Assembly (NCBI GenBank): GCA_002798195.1
Contig: NWQM01000001.1
Location: forward strand, 468,335-532,334
Direction of reading: 5' to 3'
Origin: Lysobacteraceae bacterium NML03-0222
GTDB taxonomy: Bacteria > Pseudomonadota > Gammaproteobacteria > Xanthomonadales > Xanthomonadaceae
DNA: 64,000 nucleotides
The notes below the pieces were generated by a model. The model searched no databases and was not told the DNA's origin. It was given only the letters and a program-made list of their open reading frames with translations. Below, piece by piece: positions 17,685 through 26,130 of the stretch (position 1 is its first letter; every line of letters begins with the position of its first letter). The translations under genes and the position numbers were made by a program.

Positions 17685-19193
17685 ATGAATGATATGTCTG
17701 TTCAGCAAGACGAAAACAGCCTGATTGCCGAGCGCCGCAGCAAGCTGGCGGCGATACGCGAAAGCGGCATTGCCTTTCCCAATGACTTTCGCCGCAGCGA
17801 TGAGGCCGGGGCGTTGCAGGCCGAGTATGTCGATGCCGAAAAATGGACGGGCGAGGCGCTGGAAACCACTGGCCGCCGGGTGAGAATCGCTGGACGGATG
17901 CTCGCCAAGCGCATCATGGGCAAGGCGGCCTTTGCGCGGCTGCGCGATGGCAGCGGCGATATTCAGCTGTTCCTGCAATCCACTACGCTCGGCGAGGTGT
18001 ATCAGGCGTTCAAGGGCTGGGATGTGGGCGATATCATCGCCGCTGAAGGCACGCTGATGCGCACCAAAACTGGCGAGCTGTCGGTCAAGGTGGATGCCCT
18101 GCGGCTTTTGACCAAGTCGCTGCGCCCGTTGCCGGATAAATGGCATGGTTTGGCCGATGTTGAGCAACGCTACCGGCAGCGTTATGTGGATTTGATTGTC
18201 AACCCGGAGGCGCGTGAAGTGTTCGTGGCGCGCTCGCGCATCATTTCCAGCATTCGCCGCTGGCTGGATGCACGACGCTTTCTGGAAGTGGAAACGCCGA
18301 TGATGCATTACATCGCCGGTGGCGCCACGGCGCGGCCTTTCGTCACCCATCACAATGCGCTGGACTTGGATTTGTTCCTGCGCGTGGCGCCGGAGCTGTA
18401 TCTGAAGCGCTTGGTGGTGGGCGGCTTTGACCGGGTGTATGAAATCAACCGCAATTTCCGCAATGAAGGCGTGTCCACCCGCCACAATCCCGAATTCACC
18501 ATGCTGGAGTTGTACGAGGCCTATGCCAGCTACAGCGAAATCATGGACTTGACCGAGGCGCTGATTCGCCATGCGGCGCAAGAGGCCACTGGCCAGACGC
18601 AGGTGGTGTGGGATGGCAATGCCATCGACCTTGGCCAGCCGTTCCGCCGCTGGCGCATGGACGAGGCCGTGCGCGAACTGAACCCGGAAATTTCCGAGGC
18701 CGACTGCCGCGACCGTGAGGCGTTGGCGGCGCATTGCGCGCGCTTGAAGATTCCGGTCAAGCCCGGTTATGGCTGGGGCAAGCTGCTGCTGGAAATCTTT
18801 GAAAAAACCGTGGAAGGCGGTTTAACCCAGCCGACTTTTATCACCCATTACCCGGTGGAAGTCTCGCCGCTGGCACGCGAGTCCGATACCGAGCCTGGCA
18901 TTACCGACCGTTTCGAGTTGTTCATTGGCGGCAAGGAAATCGCCAACGGCTTTTCCGAGCTCAATGATGCCGAAGATCAGGCCGTGCGCTTTCAGGCGCA
19001 AGTCGCCGCCAAAGAGTCCGGTGATGATGAGGCGATGCACTTTGACGCCGACTATATCCGCGCGCTGGAAGTGGGCTTGCCGCCGACCGGCGGGCTGGGC
19101 ATTGGCATCGACCGTTTGGTGATGCTGTTGACCGGCTCGGACTCCATCCGCGACGTACTGCTGTTCCCCTATATGCGCCCGCAGGCGGACTGA
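17685..19193 (+). CDS. lysS: Lysyl-tRNA synthetase (class II)
   Basis: The protein has 502 residues from ATG 17685 (MNDMSVQQDENSLIAERR); ATG 17694 is an alternative. The N-terminal OB-fold anticodon-binding domain spans ~60-160. The class II catalytic core has the motif 2 region FRNEGVSTRHNPEFTMLE and motif 3 GLGIGIDRLVMLL near the end. It charges tRNA-Lys. In this window it is separated from prfB, its usual neighbour, by the AT-rich island. It converges on a small minus-strand gene, with a strong hairpin between them. Confidence 0.97.
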   Translation: MNDMSVQQDENSLIAERRSKLAAIRESGIAFPNDFRRSDEAGALQAEYVDAEKWTGEALETTGRRVRIAGRMLAKRIMGKAAFARLRDGSGDIQLFLQSTTLGEVYQAFKGWDVGDIIAAEGTLMRTKTGELSVKVDALRLLTKSLRPLPDKWHGLADVEQRYRQRYVDLIVNPEAREVFVARSRIISSIRRWLDARRFLEVETPMMHYIAGGATARPFVTHHNALDLDLFLRVAPELYLKRLVVGGFDRVYEINRNFRNEGVSTRHNPEFTMLELYEAYASYSEIMDLTEALIRHAAQEATGQTQVVWDGNAIDLGQPFRRWRMDEAVRELNPEISEADCRDREALAAHCARLKIPVKPGYGWGKLLLEIFEKTVEGGLTQPTFITHYPVEVSPLARESDTEPGITDRFELFIGGKEIANGFSELNDAEDQAVRFQAQVAAKESGDDEAMHFDADYIRALEVGLPPTGGLGIGIDRLVMLLTGSDSIRDVLLFPYMRPQAD

Positions 19194-19221
19194 TTCGGGC
19201 AGCACCTTGCAAGATGTCGCT

Positions 19222-19248
19222 TGATAGACGCGCAAAGCGCGTCTATCA
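19222..19248. terminator. Bidirectional hairpin between lysS and the convergent gene
   Basis: A perfect 12-bp stem (19222-19233 and 19237-19248) with loop AAA lies between two convergent stops, so it could end transcripts from both sides. No long T-tract flanks it. Confidence 0.6.
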
Positions 19249-19266
19249 GAGACTTTGAACAGGGGT

Positions 19267-19593
19267 TTAGGCGCGATGTCCCAATTTCACTACCATTTGT
19301 GTGCGCAGCTGCGTGTCATCGCCTTTGGGCGGCTGTATTTCATTCAGTGAGAAGCCGCGCGCCAGGGCATCGTCTTCATCCAGACCGTCGAGGGCGACAA
19401 ATTCCGCATCCATGAGTGCCGCGCGGGCAGTATCCGGGCTGTCATAGGGCAGGCTGGCACCATCGGCATCCAGCACTTCGGCAGTACCGGCTTCACGAAT
19501 GCTGAGCCGTGCCCAAATCAGGGTGTCGCCCAATGTAGCCAGCCACCATTCGCTATGGGCGATATCGTCGTCATGGGCAAGCGCATTCATCAT
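19267..19593 (-). CDS. Conserved hypothetical acidic protein downstream of asnS
   Basis: The protein has 108 residues; the ATG at 19593 overlaps the asnS stop as TGATG, which implies translational coupling. The protein is acidic, with no signal peptide or membrane segment. It carries a WWLATLGDTLIWARLSI stretch that looks like a beta-rich core, and many Asp/Glu/Ala residues. I do not recognise a family with a known function. Codon use resembles the neighbouring core genes, so it is likely a real gene. Confidence 0.7.
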   Translation of the reverse strand: MMNALAHDDDIAHSEWWLATLGDTLIWARLSIREAGTAEVLDADGASLPYDSPDTARAALMDAEFVALDGLDEDDALARGFSLNEIQPPKGDDTQLRTQMVVKLGHRA

Positions 19594-20987
19594 CAAAACT
19601 CCGCATTGCCCGGTGCGCGCGGGTAGGCGATGGCATCGCGGATATTGGCAAGGCCGCAGACATACACCACCAGACGCTCGAAGCCGAGGCCAAAACCTGC
19701 GCTGGGCACGCTGCCGTAGCGGCGGAAGTCGCGGTACCAGGCGTAGTGTTCGGGGTCGAGGCCGAACTGCTGCATGCGCGCATCGAGCATGTCCAGACGC
19801 TCCTCGCGCTGGCTGCCGCCAATGATTTCACCGATGCCGGGAGCCAGCACGTCCATGGCCGCCACGGTTTTGCCATCATCATTCAGGCGCATGTAGAACG
19901 CCTTGATGGCTTCGGGATAGTTCATCACCACGACCGGACGGCCAACATGTTCTTCGGTCAGCCAGCGCTCGTGCTCGGTCTGCAAGTCCAGCCCCCATTC
20001 CACCGGGAACTCGAATTTCTTGCCGGATTTTTGCAAGAGGCTGATGGCATCGCTGTAATCAATGCGCTCGAACGGCGAGTTGATGAAGGCCTCCAGCCGG
20101 GTGATGGCGTCTTTTTGCACACGCTCGGCGATAAAGGCCATGTCGTCGGCGCGCTCCTCCAGCACGGCGCGGAACAGGTATTTCAAAAAGTCTTCGGCCA
20201 GGTTGGCATCGTCGTTCAGGTCGGCGAAGGCGATTTCCGGCTCAATCATCCAGAACTCGGCCAGATGCCGGGTGGTATGGCTTTGTTCGGCACGGAAGGT
20301 CGGGCCAAAGGTATAGACCTTGCTCATCGACAGTGCATAGGCTTCGACATTGAGCTGGCCGGACACGGTGAGGAAGGTTTCCTTGCCGAAGAAGTCGCGG
20401 GAGAAATCCACCTTGCCATCCTTGCCGTAGGGTAGGTTAGCCAGATCCAGCGTGGAGACGCGGAACATCTGCCCGGCGCCTTCGGCATCGGAGGTGGTGA
20501 TGATGGGGGTGGAAATCCAGTAAAAGCCGCGCTCGTGGAAGAAGCGGTGTACCGCCATCGCAAGACAATGACGGATACGCGTGACTGCGCCAAACAAATT
20601 GGTGCGCGGGCGCAGGTGCGCGACTTCGCGCAGGAATTCCGGGCTCATCGGCTTGGGCTGGATGGGATAGGTCAGCGGGTCTTCCACCCAGCCGACCACT
20701 TCCACGCTTTCAGCCTGAATCTCGAAGCTCTGCCCCTTGCCCTGGGATTTCACCAGCTTGCCGGTGGCGATTACCGAGCAGCCCGGCGTCAGCCGTTTGA
20801 CCTCGTCGAAATTGCCCAGCGTATCGGTGGCCACGACCTGAATCGGCGCAAAGCCCGAGCCGTCGCTGATATTGACGAAGGCCAGATTCGCCGAGCCGCG
20901 CACGGTGCGCACCCAGCCTTTGATGGTGACTTGACCGCTTTCGGGGAAATGTCCTGCCAGAGCGTTGGCAACGGATGCGTGAGTCAT
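19593..20987 (-). CDS. asnS: Asparaginyl-tRNA synthetase
   Basis: The protein has 464 residues, starting MTHASVANALAG; an upstream in-frame extension is not like the family. It has an N-terminal OB-fold (VTIKGWVRTVRGS, residues ~20-100) and a class IIb catalytic core with motif 2 FRAEQSHTTRHLAEFWMIE and motif 3 GFGLGFERLVVYV. The WMIEPE form and full length separate it from aspartyl-tRNA synthetases. It ligates asparagine to tRNA-Asn. It is divergent from the DUF2891 gene, with 72 bases between the starts. Confidence 0.97.
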   Translation of the reverse strand: MTHASVANALAGHFPESGQVTIKGWVRTVRGSANLAFVNISDGSGFAPIQVVATDTLGNFDEVKRLTPGCSVIATGKLVKSQGKGQSFEIQAESVEVVGWVEDPLTYPIQPKPMSPEFLREVAHLRPRTNLFGAVTRIRHCLAMAVHRFFHERGFYWISTPIITTSDAEGAGQMFRVSTLDLANLPYGKDGKVDFSRDFFGKETFLTVSGQLNVEAYALSMSKVYTFGPTFRAEQSHTTRHLAEFWMIEPEIAFADLNDDANLAEDFLKYLFRAVLEERADDMAFIAERVQKDAITRLEAFINSPFERIDYSDAISLLQKSGKKFEFPVEWGLDLQTEHERWLTEEHVGRPVVVMNYPEAIKAFYMRLNDDGKTVAAMDVLAPGIGEIIGGSQREERLDMLDARMQQFGLDPEHYAWYRDFRRYGSVPSAGFGLGFERLVVYVCGLANIRDAIAYPRAPGNAEF

Positions 20988-21059
20988 GTGCTTGCTGCAA
21001 TCAAAACAAGGGGCGATGATGATACAAGCACAGCCCTTGTTGCGGCTTTGGAGATGCGC

Positions 21060-22142
21060 ATGTTTCGCCAAATTTTTCTGCCCTTAAGTTTTGCGTTTGC
21101 ATTGGCCTTGCCCGCGACTTCGGCGGCACAAACCATCGAAAAAGCCGATGATTTGGCGCGTCTGGCACTGGACTGCATCCAGAAGGAATACCCCAACAAA
21201 ATCGCCCATGTGCTGCGCAATGACGCCGACAGCGGCACGCCGCGGCAGTTGTATCCGGCCTTTTATGGCTGCTATGACTGGCACTCGGCGGTACATGGGC
21301 ATTGGCTTTTGGTGCGCCTGCTGCAACTGGATGGCAATGCCGGTTTTGCTGCCGAAGCCCGGCAGAAACTGGGCGAGAACTTGAGCGCGGCCAATTTGCA
21401 GGCAGAGGCGGCGTATTTCCGGCGCGGCGACAAGAGTTTCGAGCGCCCCTACGGTATCGCCTGGTTGTTGCAGCTTTCTGCACAATTGCATGGCTGGGAT
21501 GACCCGGACGCCAAGCGTTGGGCCGAAGCGATAGTGCCGGTGGAGCAAGAAGCCGCCAACCGCATCCGCGAATGGCTGCCCAACCTGACCTTCCCGGTGC
21601 GGGTCGGCGAGCATGCGCAAACCGCATTCGCCTTTGGCCTGATTCGCGATTGGGCAGTGGTGCGTGGCGACAAGGCCATGCAGGACTTGATAGATGCCAG
21701 CAGCCGTCGTTTTTACCTGCGCGACCGCGATTGCCCGCTGTCCTATGAGCCTTCCGGTAGCGATTTTCTCTCCCCTTGTCTTGCCGAGGCCGACCTGATG
21801 CGCCGGGTACTGCCGCAGGATGAATTCGTCCGCTGGCTGGATGGTTTCATGCCGCAAATCCCGCGCAACAATGCCGATGCCGACTGGCTGCTGCCGGGCG
21901 TTGTCACCGACAAGAGCGATGGCAAACTGGCGCATCTGGACGGCCTCAACCTGAGCCGCGCCTGGATGCTGGAAGGCATCATCCGCAGCCTGCCTGCCGG
22001 TGATGCCCGCCTGCCGGCCTTGCAGGCCGCGGCCAAACGTCACCGCGAAGCCGGCCTTTCGGCCTTCGATGACATGCACTACATGGGCTCGCACTGGCTG
22101 GGCAGCTTTGCCACCTATCTGCTGGCGCCGCCCGGTGCTTGA
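21060..22142 (+). CDS. Exported DUF2891 family protein
   Basis: The protein has 360 residues from ATG 21060, which has TTGGAG six bases upstream. The first ~22 residues form a signal peptide ending near ATSAAQT. The body matches DUF2891: YPAFYGCYDWHSAVHGHW near residue 70, RPYGIAWLLQL, and LDGLNLSRAWMLEGI towards the end. The alpha-helical pattern suggests an (alpha/alpha) toroid, as in glycan-active enzymes, but the activity is unknown. It is likely periplasmic. It is followed by the IscA-like gene after 52 bases. Confidence 0.85.
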   Translation: MFRQIFLPLSFAFALALPATSAAQTIEKADDLARLALDCIQKEYPNKIAHVLRNDADSGTPRQLYPAFYGCYDWHSAVHGHWLLVRLLQLDGNAGFAAEARQKLGENLSAANLQAEAAYFRRGDKSFERPYGIAWLLQLSAQLHGWDDPDAKRWAEAIVPVEQEAANRIREWLPNLTFPVRVGEHAQTAFAFGLIRDWAVVRGDKAMQDLIDASSRRFYLRDRDCPLSYEPSGSDFLSPCLAEADLMRRVLPQDEFVRWLDGFMPQIPRNNADADWLLPGVVTDKSDGKLAHLDGLNLSRAWMLEGIIRSLPAGDARLPALQAAAKRHREAGLSAFDDMHYMGSHWLGSFATYLLAPPGA

Positions 22143-22194
22143 AAAATCGCCCGCCGCCTTCATTTACATGCGTTACACCCCCGGAGACTCACTG

Positions 22195-22539
22195 ATGGCC
22201 GTGACCCTTGCCCCCGCCGCACTTGCCCGCGTTCAAAGTTATTTGGCTGCCGACCCGGCCAAACAGGGGCTGCGTTTTGGCGTGAAGCGTACCGGCTGTT
22301 CCGGTTGGGGCTATGCCATCGACATGGCGGACGCTGCCCACGACAACGACCATGTGTTTGAACAGGGCGGCGTGCGCGTGCTGGTGGATGCCGACAGCCT
22401 GCCGCTGGTGGATGGCACTGAAATCGACTTTTTAAAGCAGGGTTTGAACGAGCAGTTCGTATTCCGCAACCCCAATGTCAAGGGTGAATGCGGCTGCGGC
22501 GAGAGCTTTACCACTGAGCCTGACAAGGACTTGGATTAA
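22195..22539 (+). CDS. HesB/IscA-family iron-sulfur cluster carrier
   Basis: The protein has 114 residues from ATG 22195, with GGAGA eight bases upstream. The family signature is complete: three conserved Cys, one in KRTGCSGWGY (~residue 41) and two in GECGCGES near the C-terminus. A-type carriers accept Fe-S clusters from scaffolds and pass them to target apoproteins. No isc or suf operon genes adjoin it, so it is a stand-alone A-type protein. It could be IscA or an ErpA/SufA paralogue. A hairpin follows. Confidence 0.9.
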   Translation: MAVTLAPAALARVQSYLAADPAKQGLRFGVKRTGCSGWGYAIDMADAAHDNDHVFEQGGVRVLVDADSLPLVDGTEIDFLKQGLNEQFVFRNPNVKGECGCGESFTTEPDKDLD

Positions 22540-22557
22540 ACCTGTCCGTTCAAGTTT

Positions 22558-22579
22558 GAGCCGCGATATATCGCGGCTC
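22558..22579 (+). terminator. Perfect hairpin after the IscA-like gene
   Basis: A 22-base perfect palindrome (GAGCCGCGA, TATA loop, TCGCGGCTC) starts 19 bases after the stop. A T7 run (22601-22607) follows about 20 bases later. Confidence 0.65.
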
Positions 22580-22663
22580 TCCTGGGGTAGTTCACGATTT
22601 TTTTGTGAAATGGTTTCAGGCCAAAACTGCAAAACCGCTGAAATAGAAATTGCGAGCAGATTT

Positions 22664-24382
22664 TTATCTGCTTAGCTTGCCTGCAAGGCGTTGGACGGCA
22701 GCGCAGCTGGCTTGGCTGCCCGCTTCGCAGGCCAATTGGTAAAGCCCGCTGGCACGGCTTGCGCTTTGCCTGTGGCCAATACCAAGTTCATACATCGTTG
22801 CCTGCTCTTCAATATCGGAGATGCTGTACTCGGTCTTTATTCTTGCCAATATTTCAGCGGCATCGTCCATGCGCTTTTCAACGCCCCAGCCGTGCTGATA
22901 CATGCGGGCAATGGCAAACAGGGTGGGCAAGTGGTTGTTTTGCTGAAATGCCTCGAAATAAAAGCGGAATGCCTGCGTGTAGTCTTGTGCAAGGATGTCG
23001 CCATCCTCGTACAACTCGCCAATTAGCTGCTGCGCTGGCGCGTATTTCTGCATGGCCGCCTGCTCGTACCAATAAATGGCCAGGATATTGTCCTGCGCAA
23101 CGCCAAAGCCGGTTTGGTAGGCACTGCCCAGCATATATTGCGCCCCTGCATGTCCGAGTTGTGCTGCACGGCTGAACCATTGGCTGGCTTTTTCCGGTGC
23201 GATGGTCTGGCCATTGGAGCCAACAGAGGATATATGCCCCATTTGGTATTGGGCTTCGGGGTGGCCTTGTTCGGCAGCGCGGCGATACCACTCAAGTGCA
23301 AGCGCGTCATTCTGCTCGATGCCAATGCCCAGGTTGTAAGCATCTGCCAGCTGTTTTTGTGCATCGGCATGACCTTGTTCGGCTGCGCGACGGAACCAGT
23401 TCATGGCTTCATCAGGATTCAAAGGGGTGCCGGCAAAACCTTGGGAGTACATGATGGCCAACAGATATTGGTCATCGGCATCTGCCTGTGCAAGATTGCT
23501 GGCCAGGCGCTCCAGCAATTTTTGGGGATTCTCCTGGGAATCGTTTTGATACTGCTCCAAAAGCATGCCCAGCGCCTCGTCATTGCCTAACCGGGCAGCT
23601 TTCTTGTACCAGCCAATAACTTGCTTTTGAGCATGTGGTTTATCCATGGAAATCCAGGCTATGGTTTTCAGCATGGCTTCCGGATGCCCTTGCTCTGCTG
23701 CCTGCAAAAACCAGTCTTTGGCAGGCTCAACTTCTGCAAGGCCAGATTCTGAATAAAGCCTGGCAAGCTGGTACTGAGCCAGCATGTCGCCTGCTCTTGC
23801 CTTGGGGACAAGGGCGGCAATTTCCCGGCTGGGATGCAGCCCCTTTTTGCGCTCATTGAAAAGGCGCGCTTTTTCTTTGTCTTCCGGAACCAGATGACCC
23901 ATCTCATAGTACAGCGCAAGCTGGTAAATGGACGGGTAGTGGTCTTGTGCTGCGGCTTTTTCATACCAGTCAATGGCCTGTCTTTGGGCGGCTTCATCGC
24001 TTGCCGCCTCCCCGGACTCATATCGCCGAGCCAGTTCAAACTGGGCGTCAGGAATGCCCAGTTGTGCGGCAGCTTCAGTTAGCTCCAAAAGTTCGGGTAA
24101 AGACAGCCTAGGCTCTTCCATGACATGCTGTTCAAGTAAATATTTCGCGGGGATGTGTCCCTGTTGTGCCAGTGGTCGGAGCCATTCCCGCGCCCAAATG
24201 CGGCTTTGTACAATTCCCTCCCCGTAGAGATGCCTTTCGCCAAGGCGCATGCGCGCATCGGTATCACCGCGTTTTGCGGTCAGCATCAAGGCTTGAGTTT
24301 CCCGACTGTTCTGTGCGGGGAGGGCGGCAGGCAGGAACAGCATCAGGCTAGCTGCCAGGGCAAGGAGGTTGAATGTTTTCAT
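22664..24382 (-). CDS. Exported Sel1-repeat (tetratricopeptide-like) protein
   Basis: The protein has 572 residues from ATG 24382. A signal peptide (MKTFNLLALAASLMLFLPAALPA) is followed by Sel1-like repeats over almost the whole length. Repeat cores such as WYRRAAEQGHPEAQYQMG, WFRRAAEQGHADAQKQLA and WFSRAAQLGHAGAQYMLG recur about every 36 residues. Such solenoids bind other proteins, often in the periplasm or at the envelope. No partner is apparent: the gene stands alone, opposite to the ribosomal protein operon. The C-terminal ~60 residues contain several Cys, which could form disulfides. Confidence 0.88.
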   Translation of the reverse strand: MKTFNLLALAASLMLFLPAALPAQNSRETQALMLTAKRGDTDARMRLGERHLYGEGIVQSRIWAREWLRPLAQQGHIPAKYLLEQHVMEEPRLSLPELLELTEAAAQLGIPDAQFELARRYESGEAASDEAAQRQAIDWYEKAAAQDHYPSIYQLALYYEMGHLVPEDKEKARLFNERKKGLHPSREIAALVPKARAGDMLAQYQLARLYSESGLAEVEPAKDWFLQAAEQGHPEAMLKTIAWISMDKPHAQKQVIGWYKKAARLGNDEALGMLLEQYQNDSQENPQKLLERLASNLAQADADDQYLLAIMYSQGFAGTPLNPDEAMNWFRRAAEQGHADAQKQLADAYNLGIGIEQNDALALEWYRRAAEQGHPEAQYQMGHISSVGSNGQTIAPEKASQWFSRAAQLGHAGAQYMLGSAYQTGFGVAQDNILAIYWYEQAAMQKYAPAQQLIGELYEDGDILAQDYTQAFRFYFEAFQQNNHLPTLFAIARMYQHGWGVEKRMDDAAEILARIKTEYSISDIEEQATMYELGIGHRQSASRASGLYQLACEAGSQASCAAVQRLAGKLSR

Positions 24383-24639
24383 GCCGCCGAGTATGAGCGT
24401 TTTATCTGCGCTTGTCGCAGCTGCCTTTAATGACCCTGCGTGCTTTACGGTCACTGAGCTTGGTCTGGTTGGCGGCCAGTTGTGCCAGCCATCTGTCAGC
24501 AGCGCTTTGCCTGCCTTCAGTGTATTGTCAGGTATAGCCGATGGCCGCTTGCAACAGGCATTGGACTTACGGCAGCAGTGCGGCAACTAAAGCTTGCCTT
24601 GCTTTGCAGGACGAAAGCGCCATATTGTCGTCATCTTAC

Positions 24640-24668
24640 TTGCCTGGGTCGGGATAAAGCCGCATAAT
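24640..24668 (+). promoter_or_regulatory. Predicted sigma-70 promoter of the rpsF operon
   Basis: TTGCCT (24640-24645) and CATAAT (24663-24668) are 17 bases apart. Each resembles its consensus, and they lie about 105 bases before rpsF, which leaves a structured leader. The rest of the 392-base gap before rpsF (24383-24639) shows no gene. Confidence 0.5.
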
Positions 24669-24713
24669 GCACGACTTCCTGCGTCCTGCGCAGGGAGTCT
24701 TGCTCCACGGCGT

Positions 24714-24743
24714 GATTGCCGGGGGCTGTCAGGCAGGGCAATC
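24714..24743 (+). promoter_or_regulatory. Leader hairpin of rpsF, possible S6:S18 autoregulatory site
   Basis: GATTGCC (24714-24720) pairs with GGCAATC (24737-24743) around a G-rich interior, ending 31 bases before the rpsF start. In many bacteria the S6:S18 complex binds an rRNA-like hairpin in this leader. The structure fits by position; the exact protein-binding bulge could not be confirmed. Confidence 0.35.
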
Positions 24744-24774
24744 CCGCGCTGCCGATATCCACAAGGAAAACACC

Positions 24775-25215
24775 ATGCGTCATTACGAAGTCGTGTTCCT
24801 GGTCCACCCGGATCAGAGCGAACAAGTGCCCGGCATGCTCGAGCGCTACACCGCTGCCATCGAAGCTGCCGGCGGCAAAATCCACCGCGTCGAAGATTGG
24901 GGTCGCCGCATGCTGGCCTACTCCATCGACAATCTGGTCAAGGCACACTACGCGATGTTCAACATCGAATGCGACCAGGCTGCCTTGGACGAGCTGGTTG
25001 ATGCCTTCCGCTTCAACGATGCCATCCTGCGCCATCTGATCATCAAGCGCGATGAAGCCATCACCGAACAGTCGCTCATCATGAAGAACAAGGATGAGAA
25101 GGGTGACAAGGCCGAGCGTGGCGAGCGTCGTCGCCGTGACGATGAAGAAGGCGAAGCCGATACCGCTTCTGACGAAGAAAGCGGCGATAACAACGAAGCT
25201 GAAGAAGCTGCATAA
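24775..25215 (+). CDS. rpsF: 30S ribosomal protein S6
   Basis: The protein has 146 residues, opening MRHYEVVFLVHPDQSEQVPGM, with the core S6 fold to about residue 95 (GRRMLAYSIDNLVKAHYAMF, DAILRHLIIKRDEA). It is longer than a typical ~100-residue S6 because of a highly charged Lys/Arg/Glu/Asp tail from about residue 100, a feature of Xanthomonadales and relatives. S6 pairs with S18 on the platform of the 30S subunit. The ribosome site AAGGAAAA precedes the ATG. It is followed by rpsR 11 bases on. Confidence 0.97.
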   Translation: MRHYEVVFLVHPDQSEQVPGMLERYTAAIEAAGGKIHRVEDWGRRMLAYSIDNLVKAHYAMFNIECDQAALDELVDAFRFNDAILRHLIIKRDEAITEQSLIMKNKDEKGDKAERGERRRRDDEEGEADTASDEESGDNNEAEEAA

Positions 25216-25226
25216 GGAGCACGACC

Positions 25227-25457
25227 ATGTCCAAGTTCTTCCGTCGCCGCAAGTTCTGCAAGTTCACCGCCGAAGGCGTGACCGAAATCGATTACAAGGA
25301 TCTGGCCACCCTGCGCCAGTACCTGACCGAAACCGGCAAGATCGTGCCGAGCCGCATCACTGGCACCAAGTCGCGCTATCAGCGTCAGCTGGCAACGGCC
25401 GTCAAGCGTGCCCGTTATCTGGCGCTGCTGCCGTACACCGACAACCACGACGTTTGA
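25227..25457 (+). CDS. rpsR: 30S ribosomal protein S18
   Basis: The protein has 76 residues, the standard S18 length. It has the opening FFRRRKFCKFTAEG, the central IDYKDLATLRQYLTETGKI and the conserved ITGTKSRYQRQLATAVKRAR near the C-terminus. It binds 16S rRNA together with S6. A clear AAGGAG lies before the start. It is the second gene of the rpsF-rpsR-rplI cluster. Confidence 0.98.
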   Translation: MSKFFRRRKFCKFTAEGVTEIDYKDLATLRQYLTETGKIVPSRITGTKSRYQRQLATAVKRARYLALLPYTDNHDV

Positions 25458-25555
25458 TCGTGACAGGCGGCGGGCCAAGTGGCTCGCCGTCCCCATCCGT
25501 CCATTCGGACAGCCACCGTTGCGGGTCAGCCCGCTAACGAATACGGAGATAACTC

Positions 25556-26008
25556 ATGAAACTCATCCTGCTGCAAAAAGTGCAGAACCTTGGCAAGCTC
25601 GGCGATACCGTCGAGGTCAAGCCCGGCTTTGGCCGCAACTATCTGGTGCCGCAAGGCAAGGCCGTGCCGGCAACCGCCGCCAACCTGGCTGAATTTGAAG
25701 CCCGCCGCGCCGAATACGAAGCCAAGGCGCAAGCCCTGCACGATGAAGCCGAAAGCCGTCGCGCCAAGTTTGAAGGCCAGAGCGTCACCATCCGTGCCAA
25801 TGCCTCCAACGAAGGCAAGCTGTACGGCTCGGTCACGCCGCGCGATATCGCCGAAGCCTTTACCGCCGCTGGCCTGCCGCTCAACAAGAGCGAAGTGGTG
25901 CTGGGCGAAGGCCCGCTGCGCAACACCGGCGAATACGAAGTGATGGTGCACTTTGCCGCCGAAGTGGAAACCCCGGTCAAGGTGGTGGTGGAAGCCGAAC
26001 AGGCTTGA
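25556..26008 (+). CDS. rplI: 50S ribosomal protein L9
   Basis: The protein has 150 residues. The N-terminal rRNA-binding domain starts MKLILLQKVQNLGKLGD and includes KPGFGRNYLVPQGKA. A long charged helix (~40-75) leads to a C-terminal domain with LYGSVTPRDIAEAF. GGAGAT lies just before the ATG. It closes the rpsF operon; a strong terminator follows 23 bases after the stop. Confidence 0.98.
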   Translation: MKLILLQKVQNLGKLGDTVEVKPGFGRNYLVPQGKAVPATAANLAEFEARRAEYEAKAQALHDEAESRRAKFEGQSVTIRANASNEGKLYGSVTPRDIAEAFTAAGLPLNKSEVVLGEGPLRNTGEYEVMVHFAAEVETPVKVVVEAEQA

Positions 26009-26031
26009 TTCTGCCCACCGGCCAATCTGCG

Positions 26032-26062
26032 ACGGGCATCCTTCGGGGTGCCCGTTTGCTTT
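26032..26062 (+). terminator. Rho-independent terminator after rplI
   Basis: ACGGGCA pairs with TGCCCGT, extended by three more pairs, around a TTCG tetraloop (26032-26055). TTGCTTTTG follows. This is a textbook terminator for the ribosomal protein operon. Confidence 0.85.
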
Positions 26063-26130
26063 TGTGCTGGCAGTGCAGCCAGCGCCCCTCTAGCATTACG
26101 CCTTTGGCGTTTTGATGTGGATATCTGTGG

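Noticed and set aside
20535..21059. N-terminal extension of the DUF2891 protein (start at 20535)
   Set aside because: The extension is antisense to asnS; the signal peptide and ribosome site place the start at 21060.
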